Below, piece after piece: positions 11,510 to 22,826 of a DNA stretch of 64,000 bases. A program made the position numbers and the translations under genes. The DNA is from Persicaria tinctoria (taxonomy: Eukaryota > Streptophyta > Magnoliopsida > Caryophyllales > Polygonaceae). Where the stretch lies: NCBI GenBank assembly GCA_037127255.1, contig JBANSL010000018.1, forward strand, positions 15,969,175 to 16,033,174. The letters run 5' to 3'. Positions within the stretch are counted from its first letter, which is position 1; each line of letters begins with the position of its first letter. The notes beneath the pieces are model-generated. The model was given only the letters and a program-made list of their open reading frames with translations. It was not told where the DNA came from and made no database searches.

Positions 11510-12803
11510 GCTTTTTGTATGTATTTTTTTTAATATAAAAAGTTTCTGGCAAAATAGGCACACAATAACATCAAACTTCAAACAGGCCCATTGGGCTATA
11601 ACAAATTACTGTCATGGTTTTCTCTTCGGCAAGTAAAGCCCTAACATTTTTTGTTTCAAAATCAGAAAAGCCCAACATATTAAAAATAGAAATTCACCCG
11701 TGGTATGATATGTTACATTACATCTTGCCGGTCCAACAACAACAACAATAACAACAACAAGCTTTCCCTTCGCTTTCCCTTCGCTGTGTGCTGGATGTCT
11801 TAGCCGGTCACTCTATGCCTGAGGGGTTAAACCATACTTTTATAACTCTTATTCCTAAAGTCAATAATCCTTGTAAGATGAAGGATTTGAGGCCAATAAG
11901 CTTATGTAATGTTATTTCTAAAGTGGTCTCCAAGGTGCTAGCAAACAGGTTAAAGAAGGTCCTCGAGCATCTGGTTGCAGAGAGTCAAAGTGCTTTTGTG
12001 CCAGGAAGAATGATCACAGATAATGTACTTGCAGCTTTTGAACTGTTTCATTATATGAAGACGAGGAATGGGAAGAAGGGGTTCATGGCTCTCAAACTTG
12101 ATATGGCTAAGGCCTATGATCGAGTTGAGTGGTCATTCCTCCGCAAACCCTTGTCTTCTCATGCTATGCTCTAGGAATGACCACTCAACTCGATCATAGG
12201 CCTTAGCCATATCAAGTTTGAGAGCCGTGTACCCCTTCTTCCCATTCCTCGTCTTCATATAATGAAACAGTTCAAAAGCTGCAAGTACATTATCCGTGAT
12301 CATTCTTCCTGGCACAAAAGCACTTTGACTCTCTGCAACCAGATGCTCGAGGACCTTCTTTAACCTGTTTGCTAGCACCTTGGAGACCACTTTAGAAATA
12401 ACATTACATAAGCTTATTGGCCTCAAATCCTTCATCTTACAAGGATTATTGACTTTAGGAATAAGAGTTATAAAAGTATGGTTCAACCCCTCAGGCATAG
12501 AGTGTCCGGCTAAGACATCCAGCACACAGCGAAGGGAAAGCGAAGGGAAAGCTTGTTGTTGTTATTGTTGTTGTTGTTGGACCGGCAAGATGTAATGTAA
12601 CATATCATACCACGGGTGAATTTCTATTTTTAATATGTTGGGCTTTTCTGATTTTGAAACAAAAAATGTTGGGGCTTTACTTGCCGAAGAGAAAACCATG
12701 ACAGTAATTTGTTATAGCCCAATGGGCCTGTTTGAAGTTTGATGTTATTGTGTGCCTATTTTGCCAGAAACTTTTTATATTAAAAAAAATACATACAAAA
12801 AGC
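11510..12803. repeat. Large inverted repeat: 631-bp arms, 32-bp spacer
   Basis: Left arm 11510-12140 is the reverse complement of right arm 12173-12803 with only a handful of substitutions (for example GGTCACTC against GGACACTC, and TTCATGGCT against TACACGGCT). The arms include part of the L1 RT, the (TTG)n tail of the RTE LINE and about 220 bp of flanking DNA up to about 20 bp from the tRNA gene. The spacer 12141-12172 repeats L1 sequence from 11479-11509. The left-hand ORF with the same RT residues as the right arm is thus a reversed copy, not a second gene. Confidence 0.93.
12173..12551 (-). pseudogene. L1 reverse transcriptase, N-terminal part
   Basis: The minus-strand frame from 12525 carries HTFITLIPKVNNP, DLRPISLCNVISKVVSKVLANRLK, QSAFVPGRMITDN and LKLDMAKAYDRVEWSFL, which are RT motifs 0 to A of plant L1 elements, including the first catalytic Asp (KLDMAKAYD). 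The frame formerly continued into the segment now found from 11509 downward; the inverted insertion at 11510-12171 separates the halves. Confidence 0.9.
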
Positions 12804-12822
12804 TTTAAAAATAAAATTGAAA

Positions 12823-12893
12823 TGCACCAGCCGGGAATCGAACCCGGGTCTGTACCGTGGCAGGGTACTATTCTACCACTAGACCACTGGTGC
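12823..12893 (-). tRNA. tRNA-Gly (anticodon GCC)
   Basis: The 71-nt minus-strand sequence folds as a full cloverleaf. The acceptor stem is GCACCAG/CTGGTGC with A as discriminator at 12823. The D arm contains TGGTCTAGTGGTAGAA (A box), and the anticodon stem GTACC/GGTAC holds loop CTGCCAC with GCC at 12859-12861. The T arm is ACCCGGGTTCGATTCCCGG (B box). CCA is not encoded and there is no intron, as normal for nuclear plant tRNA genes. A T-rich tract (TTTCAATTTTATTTTTAAA) directly downstream on the minus strand can serve as the Pol III terminator. The gene looks intact. Confidence 0.97.
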
Positions 12894-14631
12894 TATGATG
12901 TACATTTTGATTATTTTATTTTAATAATTAGTCATCTTTAATTCTCACAAAAGAATTTTTTTTTGTCTAGTATATATAATAGGTTCTTTACATTGATAAA
13001 GAATTCATTATTGGTAAAAAAAAAAAAATGTATATTATGTGCCAAATAGACGTAGGCGATTGTTTGAGCCAAACTAGTCGAGTATTCATTACTAATGCAA
13101 TTCGCTTAAAAATTAGTCGAATTTGAATTTGGACGCAACCTTAAAAATTTGCTAATACTTGGATTGCTTAAACCTAGTCCAATTTTTTTAGTCGAGATCA
13201 AGCCATAGAACCACCCTACTTATTCATAACATAATAACTTCAGAGAAATTTTATAACAACCACGAAATTCGAGCTATTCAAGGTAGAGTTGAGCCGAGCC
13301 TCAATTTAAATTGAGTTTATAAATTCGATCCTACTTGGTCTGTTTAGCAATAAAGTGAACAATTCTAAGCTGAACTCAAATTACTCGACTCGTATAACAA
13401 CCCTAAATAAACTCTACAGTACTTCATAAAAATAGCTCACTTGAACCTAGTTAGAATCTTTTTGACAATGTGTATGGTGACATTAATGGATATCGAAAGA
13501 GTCGGATTCCATGAAACCCAACTTGAATATAGAGCGACAATAATCAATCAAACCGAATGAGTCTAAGACATAAAAAAACCTCATAATTTATAGTTAAATA
13601 AGATATAAATAAATAAAAACCCTTGACATGCTACCGCTACCAATAATCCACCAGACATAAAATATATTGGAGCAAGATTTAGAACTTTGAGTTCTCGTCC
13701 GAAATGATGCTCTATGATAGGAATACACCAATTGTGGTCGTCTGATCCTAATTTATTTTCTTGTAGTTAAAAAAAAAGGCATGAAAAATAGTTAAACTGG
13801 AGTAATAAATTTATAAATCTCTCCACTGCAATCAAAAGGAAGATGAGATGAGTAGATCACATTCACATATACAAAACAGACACAGTCCCCAAAACAGTGG
13901 GGCAGTCCAAACCTCTTTTGGACCTTGGATTGACCCAAGCCTCTCACCAGCCCACCTCTCCATTTCCCTCTCTTCCCCCCCCCCCCCCCCCCCCCCCTAA
14001 TTTCTTTTACTTTTTAACAACTTTGTTTTTTTTTTTTTAATTTCTCTTTTGCTCTTTATTCAACTTTTGAGCTTACATATTCTTTAAATTTAACTACTAA
14101 AAAGAGAGCCACTTAAATGAATCATAATATCCAAAAGCTATAACTTCCAGTGATATGGCCTGAATCTGATCCAAGCTTTTCTCCATCTGTATACTCAAAA
14201 AGTTGAGACACATCTAGCTTCCCAATCATCCTTCACTACTTTTAACAAATTAACCATTGAACAAACTATAAGGGATGAAACTTTCAGAGTTATATACAAC
14301 AAAGTGCAGTAACCTAATTTTACCTTTCTCTTTTTCCTTTCATAGTGGTAATTAGACACCTTCTTACACAATAATAATAGACCTGAACTTAATTGATCAA
14401 GTTCAGGTAGTGTGACTAATCTAATTAGCTCATTTACAAAGATGTGGGTATAGATGTTTCAAGTGCATCCTTTGTGAGCTGAACTTTGCTTCACATGCAT
14501 TCAACTTTCATAAAACAAGGTTTTAAAAGCAAAATCTTCCCTCTCCTTCAAGGAAGGCACACTTCACTTTACTCCCTCCCACTTTCAAAATTTTAAAACA
14601 CAAACCACCACTCTTTTATTCAAACTCCATG
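12894..14631. other. Intergenic, AT-rich, upstream of the SMAX1-like gene
   Basis: No gene is recognisable. It contains a homopolymer of more than 20 C at about 13977-13997 followed by T-runs. Several CT-rich stretches appear from 14300 on, probably belonging to the SMAX1-like promoter. Confidence 0.5.
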
Positions 14632-14640
14632 TATATATAT
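14632..14640 (+). promoter_or_regulatory. TATA box candidate of the SMAX1-like gene
   Basis: TATATATAT lies 149-157 bp before the start codon, and the CT/CA-rich sequence between about 14660 and 14788 looks like a 5' UTR (CTTCACTTCTTTGCC, CACACACAAAAACTCTCTC). The spacing is normal for a plant Pol II promoter. Confidence 0.5.
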
Positions 14641-14788
14641 CTTCTTCCTCATTGCACTCACTTCACTTCTTTGCCTTCACATTGACACCAACTCTCAAAC
14701 ACACACAAAAACTCTCTCTTGCAAACTCTAATCCAAAACACAAAAGCACTTGATATAATCAAGACCCAAGAAAGAAAATAACAAAAAA

Positions 14789-17379
14789 ATGAGAGCCCCA
14801 AGTGGTTGCACCATGCAACAATCACTAACTCCAGAAGCAGCCATAGTGGTGAAGCAAGCCATCAACCTGGCTCGCCAAAGAGGCCACACCCAAGTGACTC
14901 CTATCCATGTCGCCACCGTCATGCTACACTCTAACTCCCAGCCTAGCCTTCTCCAAAGAGCCTGCTTCAAGTCCCACTCCCACCCTCTCCAATTCAGTGC
15001 CTTGGAGGTCTGCTTCAGTGTTGCCCTCAACCGCCTTCCCACCGCGCCTCCAGGCCCCATCTTGGGACCCCACAGACCTCATCACCCTTCCCTCTCCAAT
15101 GCTCTCGTGGCGGCCTTCAAGCGTGCCCAGGCCCACCAACGCCGCGACTCAGCTGAGGCACAACAACAGCCCTTGTTGTGTGTTAAGATTGAGGCTGAAC
15201 AGCTTGTGGTTTCCATCTTAGATGACCCTAGTGTAAGTAGGGTTATGAGAGAAGCTGGTTTCTCCAGTTCTCATGTCAAGACTAACGTCGGAAAACAAGC
15301 CCTACCCTTGACTACAATGACTAGTACTACTACTACTACCACCCCGGTGATCACTAAGTATCTTTCGTCCGAAAACTGTGTAAGGAATGAGGATGTGTTG
15401 GGTGTGGTTTTGTCAATGGTGGGTAAGAGTACAGTTGTGGTGAGTGAAGACGTAGGAGCTTGTGAGAGCTTAGTGAGAGCAGTGAAGGAGAGGATTGAGA
15501 GAGGAGATGTGCCAAATGAGCTAAAATATGCCCAAATTTTGAATCTTTCTATGTTTTCAATCAAGGGTTTTTCTAGGGAGGAGGTTGAGTTGAAGCTTGG
15601 GGAGCTCAAGTGTGTTTTGAAGGGGTGTATTGGTAGGGGGGTTGTCTTGTATTTGGGTGATCTCAGATGGGTTTCTGAGTATTGGGCATGTTATGGTGGC
15701 CAAAGAAGCACCTTTTACTGCCCTATAGAACACATGGTGATGGGAATCAGGAGGTTGTTTCATGGAAATAGTGTTGAGAATGGGAGGTTTAGGGTTTTGG
15801 GCATTGCAAGTTTCAGCTCTTACATCAAATGCAAAGCCGGAAACCCGTCTTTGGAGACTCTCTTGGATCTTCACCCTCTTGCCATTCCTGTTGGCAGCTT
15901 GGACTTGAGCCTCAAATTAGACTGGTAAGACTTACAAAAGTCATATATATTTTGTTTTAGAAACAAAAATGAAACTTATTGTTTTAATGTTTGTGTATAT
16001 TCATTCAGCACAAGGCAAGGAGAGAGTAAAGCCAATGTGTCAGGAGACAACTATAGCTGGTCCCTTCAAGAGAACAGGCCAGATATGTACCTCACTTGCT
16101 GCTGTGATTGCTCAGCCAGCTTTTGTCGAGAAGTCAAGAGCTTAGCAATCAGTTTTCGGCACATGGATCATCCCTCCATCGCAACTGCTTCCGGACAATC
16201 AAGCTTGCCTTCATGGCTGCAGAAGTGCAAGGAAGAGATCAGTGAAGAAACTAGGCTTGATCATCAGGTTAGTTCTTTAATTTGCAACTTAAAACTCCAA
16301 GGAAAAAGTTATATATGTTCATCCGAAATTGATCATGGTGCTAAATTTCTATGTAGAAGGACCAAGGAGAAATCAAAGAGCTTTGCAAGAAATGGAATTC
16401 AATTTGTAGCTCAATCCATAGTACAACCAATTTGTCGTCCGCTTCTCCTTCACCTTGCACCTCGATCTCTTCCTATGATAGGAAAAGCCATCAAAATCCG
16501 CGGCATGATACAAAGCTCGGTCTGTCCACTATGATTGAATCCAAGTGGCAGAATGCTCCAAGTAGACCGGACCTTCTATCGAATCCCAACTCGACTCCTA
16601 ACTCGACCTCTTCCAGTGAGACAACAACGGAGGTTGTGGACAAAGCAACCGAGTTAAACTTTGAAGCCATGTGTTGTGCATTGGAGAAGAGAGTTCCATG
16701 GCAGAAGGAGATAATTCCGGACATTGCGAGCGCAGTTTTGAACTGCAGGGCGGGATTGGTAGCAAGAATAGCCAAAGATAAAGTGCAAGAAAAGCATGAG
16801 ACATGGCTGTTCTTCTCGGGTGCAGATAAAGATGGTAAGATCAAGGCGGCTAAAGAGCTTGCGAAGCTCGTCTTTGGCTCACACAAGAGCTTCAAGTCTA
16901 TTGATCTATCACCAACAAGGGCTGATTCGACAGATGATCCGACAAACAAGAGAACAAGGGACCAATATGATCATGGAGTACTCCTTGAGAATTTCGCGAA
17001 GTCATTGAGAGATGATCCTCACCGCGTGTTCTACATTGAAGATCACTCCTCACAAAAGGGCCTTAAGAGAGCAATTGAGAGCGGAACAATAACACTTGTG
17101 AATGGCGAAATGGTCCCTCTTGAGGATGCTATTGTCATATTCAGTTGTGAGAGCCTCAGCTCAACATCAAGGGCTTGCTCTCCTACAAAGCAGAAGCTCT
17201 ATCGCGACTATGGTGATGATGATCAAGTATCAATGAAGTGTGAAGACGAGGTTGACACCGAAGAGGCCAGCAGCTCTTGTCCTCCTTTGGACTTGAATCT
17301 CGCCGTTGATGATGATGCTGAGCTTGGCATTCTAAGTTATGTAGACAAACAAATCTTCTTCAATATCCAGGTGTTGTAG
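14789..17379 (+). CDS. SMAX1-like protein, SMXL3/4/5 type
   Basis: Three coding exons (14789-15924, 16009-16267, 16357-17379) with GT-AG introns and matching phases give an 805-residue protein. Residues 1-165 are the double Clp N-domain (LTPEAAIVVKQAINLARQRGHTQVTPIHVA, here split for length: LTPEAAIVVKQAI and RGHTQVTPIHVA), with NALVAAFKRAQAHQRR and ILDDPSVSRVMREAGF. A degenerate AAA-like region follows (VVLSMVGKSTVVVSEDVG; WLFFSGADKDGK). The EAR repression motif LDLNL is at residues 776-780. SMXL proteins are nuclear repressors; members of this clade act in phloem formation and lack the RGKT degron used for strigolactone- or karrikin-triggered turnover. I see no RGKT motif. The protein stops about 25 residues after the EAR, shorter than the C-terminal tail I expect, so a natural truncation or missed last exon is possible. 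CAG/GTGTTG at the end could be a donor, but no coding exon follows. Confidence 0.9.
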
Positions 17380-18730
17380 ACTTGTAATGTAGATGCTTAA
17401 CCAATGTAACATAGATCATCCATTTCCTTCTTTTTTTTAAAAAAAAAAAATTGCTTGTATTTCTTATGATCTTTGAGTTGGGTTGGAAGAGGATATGAAC
17501 AAATTAAGTTTCAAGTGTTACATTTTCCATGGATGATTGCTTAAGAATTAATGTCAATGTTAGTATTGTAATAATGTAATGTCAATGTAGAAATCTAGAT
17601 TACCCTAAGTTTTTTTTTTCTCCGACATTCTCGTTATTCATTATAAGCATCTTATCACTCAGTATGCACCTATACTAAAAAATTATCTATAAGCAATCAG
17701 CATATTGCGTCAAAATGAATGTAAACTCGTAATTTTAAGATTCACTAAGATATTAAGAAGACAACAATATCAATTTAGCATTGGGTATGAGAGATGAAAA
17801 ATATGATTCAAATTCAAACAATGTTGATAAATTTGAAATTTCTTTCTCCAAAGTGTTGATACATAGCGTGACCGATAGGCAAAGCCAACCTATATATGCT
17901 TTAACATGAAAAGAAAAGAAAATGTTAAAGAAGGAAAAATAAAAAGGGAAAGGAAATAAAGAGGGAAAGGAAATTGAAACCTTACTTTCATCATTTGCTT
18001 GTTGATTAATTTCCCTTTTACCTTTTTTTCCTAATTTTTTTTTAAAAAAAAATGGAAGTATTAATTTTGCTAGGAAATATGCATATGTAATTTTGGCCAC
18101 AAACTATAGCCATAACTTCTATCAACATCTCCATTTGATAGTGTCATAGCCTATAAAGATGGGTCTAAACAAAGTTATTATTTTATATGAAAAAAAGTCT
18201 AGTCTTATTTACCAAAATCCTTCCTGTAACTGATGTATCACACTCCATAGGTATTGTTTTTGTACATAAAATATAGTGATATATATTGGGAAGATTTTTA
18301 AAAGAAGAGAGATTGATGAATGTTTCAAAGTAGGGGAAGATAATATGAATATATGATACACCTAAAAGTGGATAAATGTGTAGAAAGACCAAAAAGAAGC
18401 ATCCATCTAGTCTTTAAGACCACAAAGATGTTCTTTATAAAGTACTCCGTATATGAAAGAGTTATAAAGAGGAGGAGGGGGGGGGGGGGGGGGGGGGGGG
18501 GTAAAGAACAAAAAAAAACATCAGAACTTGTTTTTATTTGATCATTTTAGCAGCTTTTTGGATTATGATCTACCTTGTTTTCAGGATAATTGAACCCTCT
18601 ATTCCCTAAAAAATCATGTATTCTGCATTTTTCTAACACAAATTAAGTGTTTATAAATTTATAAGTCATGAATTTTTAGGATTATTTTATCCGCTTAGGT
18701 TGATTGACGGTCTATTTTACATTTTTATAT
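17380..18730. other. 3' UTR and AT-rich intergenic DNA
   Basis: The first 200 bp are probably the SMAX1-like 3' UTR. No further gene is seen. A run of more than 20 G occurs at about 18479-18501 after GGAGGAGG, and A/T homopolymers are frequent. Confidence 0.5.
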
Positions 18731-19007
18731 TCCCTCTGTCTCAAAATTTAAGTTGTTTTAGACTAATTTAGTTGTGTCAAAATATATGTTGTTCGTTTTA
18801 GAATTATAGAATATTTTAATCCTATTAATTATGTCATATTTCAATTTCCAATGCATAATTTCCCCTCTAGTGAAAAAATAATTATTCTTGCCCTTTATCA
18901 CCAATCAACAATTCAAATTTTTTTAAAAATAAATAATATATGTCTTTAATGCATCTTAATTAATAAGTATGCAAATACCTAAAACGACTTAAATTACAAG
19001 ATATGGG
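18731..19007. mobile_element. Decayed Stowaway-like MITE
   Basis: The left end CCCTCTGTCTCAAAATTTAA and right end CTAAAACGACTTAAATTACA form an imperfect inverted repeat of the Stowaway type (ideal end CTCCCTCCGT). It is AT-rich and non-coding. The right terminus has lost the GGAGGGAG end, so the boundary is approximate. Confidence 0.45.
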
Positions 19008-19019
19008 GATTATCATTTT

Positions 19020-19290
19020 TCTTTGGCGCCTTGTAGGTCTGGCTTTGGCGCTCCAACTAGGATTGTCAACAACTAAAGATCTGGGTTTATCAAGGATCGA
19101 GGTCGAATGGGACAATCTGACGATTATCAACTTAGTTTGTGCTATGTGGAAGTATTCTTGAAATATCGAGATGGTGATCATCAATGCCCTCCTGCTGATC
19201 TAGGACTTCAGGTCGCATTTGTCTCCCATATGTTATGAGAGGTTAATTAACCTGGATGCAGATTGTGTGGCACACATTTGGTTTTCGTAG
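19020..19290 (+). pseudogene. LINE RNase H remnant
   Basis: Plus-strand pieces such as LALALQLGLSTTKDLGLSRI then EVEWDNLTIINLV resemble the central RNase H segment of plant L1 elements (A-L-x-A-L...LG...I-x-V-E-x-D-N). DADCVAHIWF further on resembles the NxVAHxLA end. Several stops and frame changes intervene. This is a short, strongly decayed fragment and the call is tentative. Confidence 0.35.
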
Positions 19291-19836
19291 TCCTAGGGTT
19301 TGATTGTCTCTTACTCAGAGCTTTTGACTCTCATCCAAAATGTCGTTATTGGGTAATGGTTTATTATGGTATAACACCACTCAAATTCTTACCTGGCATA
19401 AAACAAATAAAAGGAATAATAGTAATAATTTAATTTCATCCATGTGTAATGAAAGTTGCTATCTACTCCAATAACGAATCGTCGGTTTGACTGAATAACT
19501 AAAAAAAACTCTAGGGATAATACACATTCCAGTTGACCGAATTGTTTTGTTTCAAAGCAAGGGTATCCACGGGATCGTTCGTCCTATTGATTCAGATATG
19601 CACGACCAAGAAGTACTGAATTTTCTTTCAGATGGCCCCGGAAGGAGAAGGGAGGCTGGAATGCCAATACGCGTGTTATGGTTGGTCTACCAATTCAATT
19701 ATTACAAAATATATATACACACAGCACTCCTCAGGCATTGATCCCGTTAAGATCCCGGTCAACCCAGAGAAGATCCTCTACCCTTATTTTACAACATTGA
19801 AATAATACTTTTAAGTCTATATTTTAAAAAATCTTA

Positions 19837-19837
<1 letters not shown>

Positions 19838-19917
<80 letters not shown>
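19838..19917. repeat. (AT)n(AG)n compound microsatellite
   Basis: About 19 AT units pass directly into about 20 AG units next to the left end of a MITE. Such junctions often mark MITE or retroelement target sites. Confidence 0.9.
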
Positions 19918-19920
<3 letters not shown>

Positions 19921-20400
19921 GGTAACTTGTGCACAAGGCTTAGGATGTGCATTGTGCACAAAATATTATTCGGTGAAATGTGAAACATTATTCAGTGAAA
20001 TTTGAAGCATTATTCGGTGAAATGTGAGTATTGTTTAGGGGAATGTGAAACATTATTTGGTGAAATTTGAGTCATTCCATAAAAATTGTAACTATTGTTT
20101 AGAGAATTGAGGTTTCTTTTATTTGAAATGGATAAATAAAAAAACTAAACATTATTCGGTAGAATGTTATAAATTATTAAGTGGAATTGGGACGTTTTCA
20201 TCTGAACTGAACGGAAAAAAAAACATAACAGTGTTCGGTAGAATGTTTCACATTTCACCGAATAATGCTTAAAATTTCACCGAATAATGTTTCACATTTC
20301 ACCGAATAATATTTGTGCACAATGCACACCCTAAGGCCTTGTTCCACCATCTCCACATCGCTAGACAATGCACACCCTAAGGCCTTGTTTCACTCCCTAT
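19918..20400. mobile_element. MITE with about 60-bp terminal inverted repeats
   Basis: The left arm from 19924 (CTTGTGCACAAGGCTTAGGA, then TGTGCATTGTGCACAAAATA, then ATTCGGTGAAATGTGAAAC) is the reverse complement of the right arm ending near 20342. The interior consists of repeated ATTATTCGGTGAAATG units. The right side is complicated: CTTGTTCCACCATCTCCACA with its continuation occurs at 20340 and again at 20441, and the terminal block GCACACCCTAAGGCCTTGTT occurs twice. A small local duplication therefore followed insertion. No coding capacity. Confidence 0.75.
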
Positions 20401-21059
20401 ATATATAATTTAAACATTTTTTAGTGAAAAATCCAAAGCCCTTGTTCCACCATCTCCACATCGCTAGACAACAATAAATGAGTCAAAAAATAATATTGTA
20501 GATCACTAAATAAAAGTGAAGAATATGATATGATAAATGTTACTACTAGGGGTGGGCATGGGACGGGACGGGACGGGATTGGGGGACGGGATTGGGGTAA
20601 TCCCGCGTCCCGTCCCGCGTATTTTTTACGGGACGGGATTAAATTATTTTTTTTCAAATTCCGACGGGTCTTATCCCTCACGGGACGGGACGGGACTTGT
20701 CCCTTGTAAAAAAAAATTCCAAAATAATCATATAATCTCCAAAAATAAATTCTTACATATACATATACTCTTACATAATTAGCAAAATTATTGCATGATT
20801 TCCTATATATTCCTAACTTCCTATATATTCCTAATTTCCTATGTATTCCACTTCCTATGTAGTATGTACTGTATTCCAAAATTTGTTTTTTCAAGTGTTG
20901 GCTAGTGGCTACTGTTTTTTTTTTTTTGTGGGCGTTATTGGGTTTTTTCTCCACTTCCTATGTACTGTAGTCTGTATTACATACTATATCTTACTATATA
21001 AAAGCCAAAGCTCAACCTTACTGTTTATCAATGCTGATTACAATTTTACCCTTTCAACT

Positions 21060-21515
21060 CCTTCATCTCTATTGAATGATTTAGGGATGAATTCGGAATT
21101 TCCTCAGGCTAGCTGTTTCCCAATTTCCATTCCCTTCCCCGTTGCCTATACAAAGTTACACACCGCCTCTGGCCCTCTTTGTCGGTCAAGGGTTTCAGAC
21201 GCAGAGATGGGAGAAATTAGGGGTTCGTTGTGATGCCGCTTGGCTGAAATGGAGGCATTTGAGGCTGATGGTGAGAAGTTCGAGTATCAAGTTGAGGTGC
21301 GTCTCACTAGATGTGTTTTTGGATCACCCACTAGCGGCGACGGGCATCCGTTTTTGTCCAGGCAAGCCCAGATCCAGATGGGTGGTGCTCGATTGGGTGT
21401 TTGCTCCGTTGTCGATCGTCCTTCCTAAGGCTGCTCAAATCGGACGCTTTTCGTCCGATTAGAACAAATAGGAATCAGATCTATCTCTGCCTCCCAGAAT
21501 TGCACCGCCTAAAGG
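21060..21515 (+). other. Captured first-exon-like block inside the hAT element, unrecognised
   Basis: The block is much richer in GC than its surroundings, has short open frames beginning at ATGGGAGAAATTAGG (21207) and ATGGAGGC (21250), and ends at a good donor (AAAG/GTAAACTTT, 21515/21516). The frame MEAFEADGEKFEYQVEVRL is not one I recognise. It may be a 5' exon from a gene unrelated to the G3BP fragment downstream. Confidence 0.4.
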
Positions 21516-22826
21516 TAAACTTTTATCTTTTCTGTCTACACATAACCTTCATTATCACTTTCAAATTTCGTCGTTCTTGGTAAGATGGTAACACTTTTTT
21601 CATTACTGCATTAACTCTTGATTTCTCCTCTCCCGTTGCTTTCGAATTTGATTGATTGTATGAAATTTAGGTTTAGATTTGTAGGTTGATGGTGATGCAC
21701 TCAAGGTGTTCGATGAAATGCATAGAAGATTTTGTTGCTCATTTGTTGCCATTTACCTCTAATTTAAGCCTAATCAGACGTGTATAAGCTTTGATTCTTT
21801 ATGATTTTTCCTTGGTGTTGGTAGTTATCAATAATTTATTCAATTTCAGCCTAAATTTATATGAATATAGACTATATTCTCTTAGCTTTTTGTGTATGGT
21901 TAGACCATAGTCGTCGTTATCAAGGATAGCTAATTCTTGGAATGAGAGAATTTTAGGTCTCTTAGCTTCTGCTTTGTGCAAGTTTTTGACTAATGACTCT
22001 TTGCAAGTTTCTGTTTTCCGTTTCATTAAGTAGAGTTGGATGTCAATGCCTCGAGAAAGACTGTTTGACTCGTTCACGTGTTGCTGTGTTGGTATGAACA
22101 TATGTAGATCAACACCTTGTGTTTGAAAGGGAATGTTGCAAGAGTGTTCCCAATTGACAATTAATTTTTTAAGTTTTTGAGACATCTACATGGATGAGAT
22201 TTTTTGTTTTCGTGCTGTACATATTCCGAACAGGAGGCCAAAATGGAACTTGTGTAATTTATCATTTAAGGGCATAAGGAATTTCGCACTTCGGCTTTTG
22301 TGTAATAGAGGCTCTGAAACTCCGACCCTATTATTTCCTTCAGCTTTTGTCTACTGTTAGAGACTTTAAAACTTTGTCCTTGTTTCCTTCTAGCATTATA
22401 TTGTGGGCTCATATTAGTCTGGTACCGTAGTATGAGGAATTAATGATTGGTGATAAATTCATTTCATGCATTGGAAGTAATGTAGTTGGCCATAACACAG
22501 GATGGGCAGAGCAGGGGTAGGGCAGTGTTATGACGGATAACACATGTAAGCTTAGGGAAGGGGTGGATGGGAGCATCTAGCCGGTATAGCCCAAGAAAAT
22601 TAGTTCCTTTGTTAGATGGAAGTTCTTCTTATAGTCATTTTGTTATAAAATATGAATTTTAGCCATATTGTGCTACTTTGGACCCTTAACTGGCTCCCTA
22701 TATGTTCTGCTAATTTGGTTTATGTTTCTAGGCTTTGTATTTCTATGTTCCATTTCGTGAAAAATTACTGGAGTATTATGAGAAGAACAAGAAAGCATTA
22801 TGAATTTTTATTTCTAATCTTCTCTG

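Larger units (their letters stand above)
9161..12551 (-). mobile_element. L1-type LINE inserted in the RTE LINE tail, with an internal inverted duplication
   Basis: A minus-strand, 5'-truncated L1 element. It begins inside the reverse transcriptase at about 12551 and ends with a poly(A) tail, seen as poly(T) at 9164-9174. It is flanked by an 18-bp duplication CTTGTTGTTGTTATTGTT at 9143-9160 and 12552-12569, which lies within the (TTG)n tail of the older RTE LINE. Domain order on the minus strand is RT, zf-RVT zinc knuckle, RNase H; the endonuclease and ORF1 are missing. A 662-bp insertion at 11510-12171 splits the RT. Confidence 0.9.

Noticed and set aside
11510..11581. Start of the long minus-strand RT frame at 11581
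   Set aside because: The first 24 codons come from the palindrome arm (flank DNA), so this start is an accident of the rearrangement.
11788..12174. Plus-strand reverse transcriptase ORF
   Set aside because: It is the reversed arm of the palindrome and duplicates the minus-strand RT at 12173-12525; not an independent gene.
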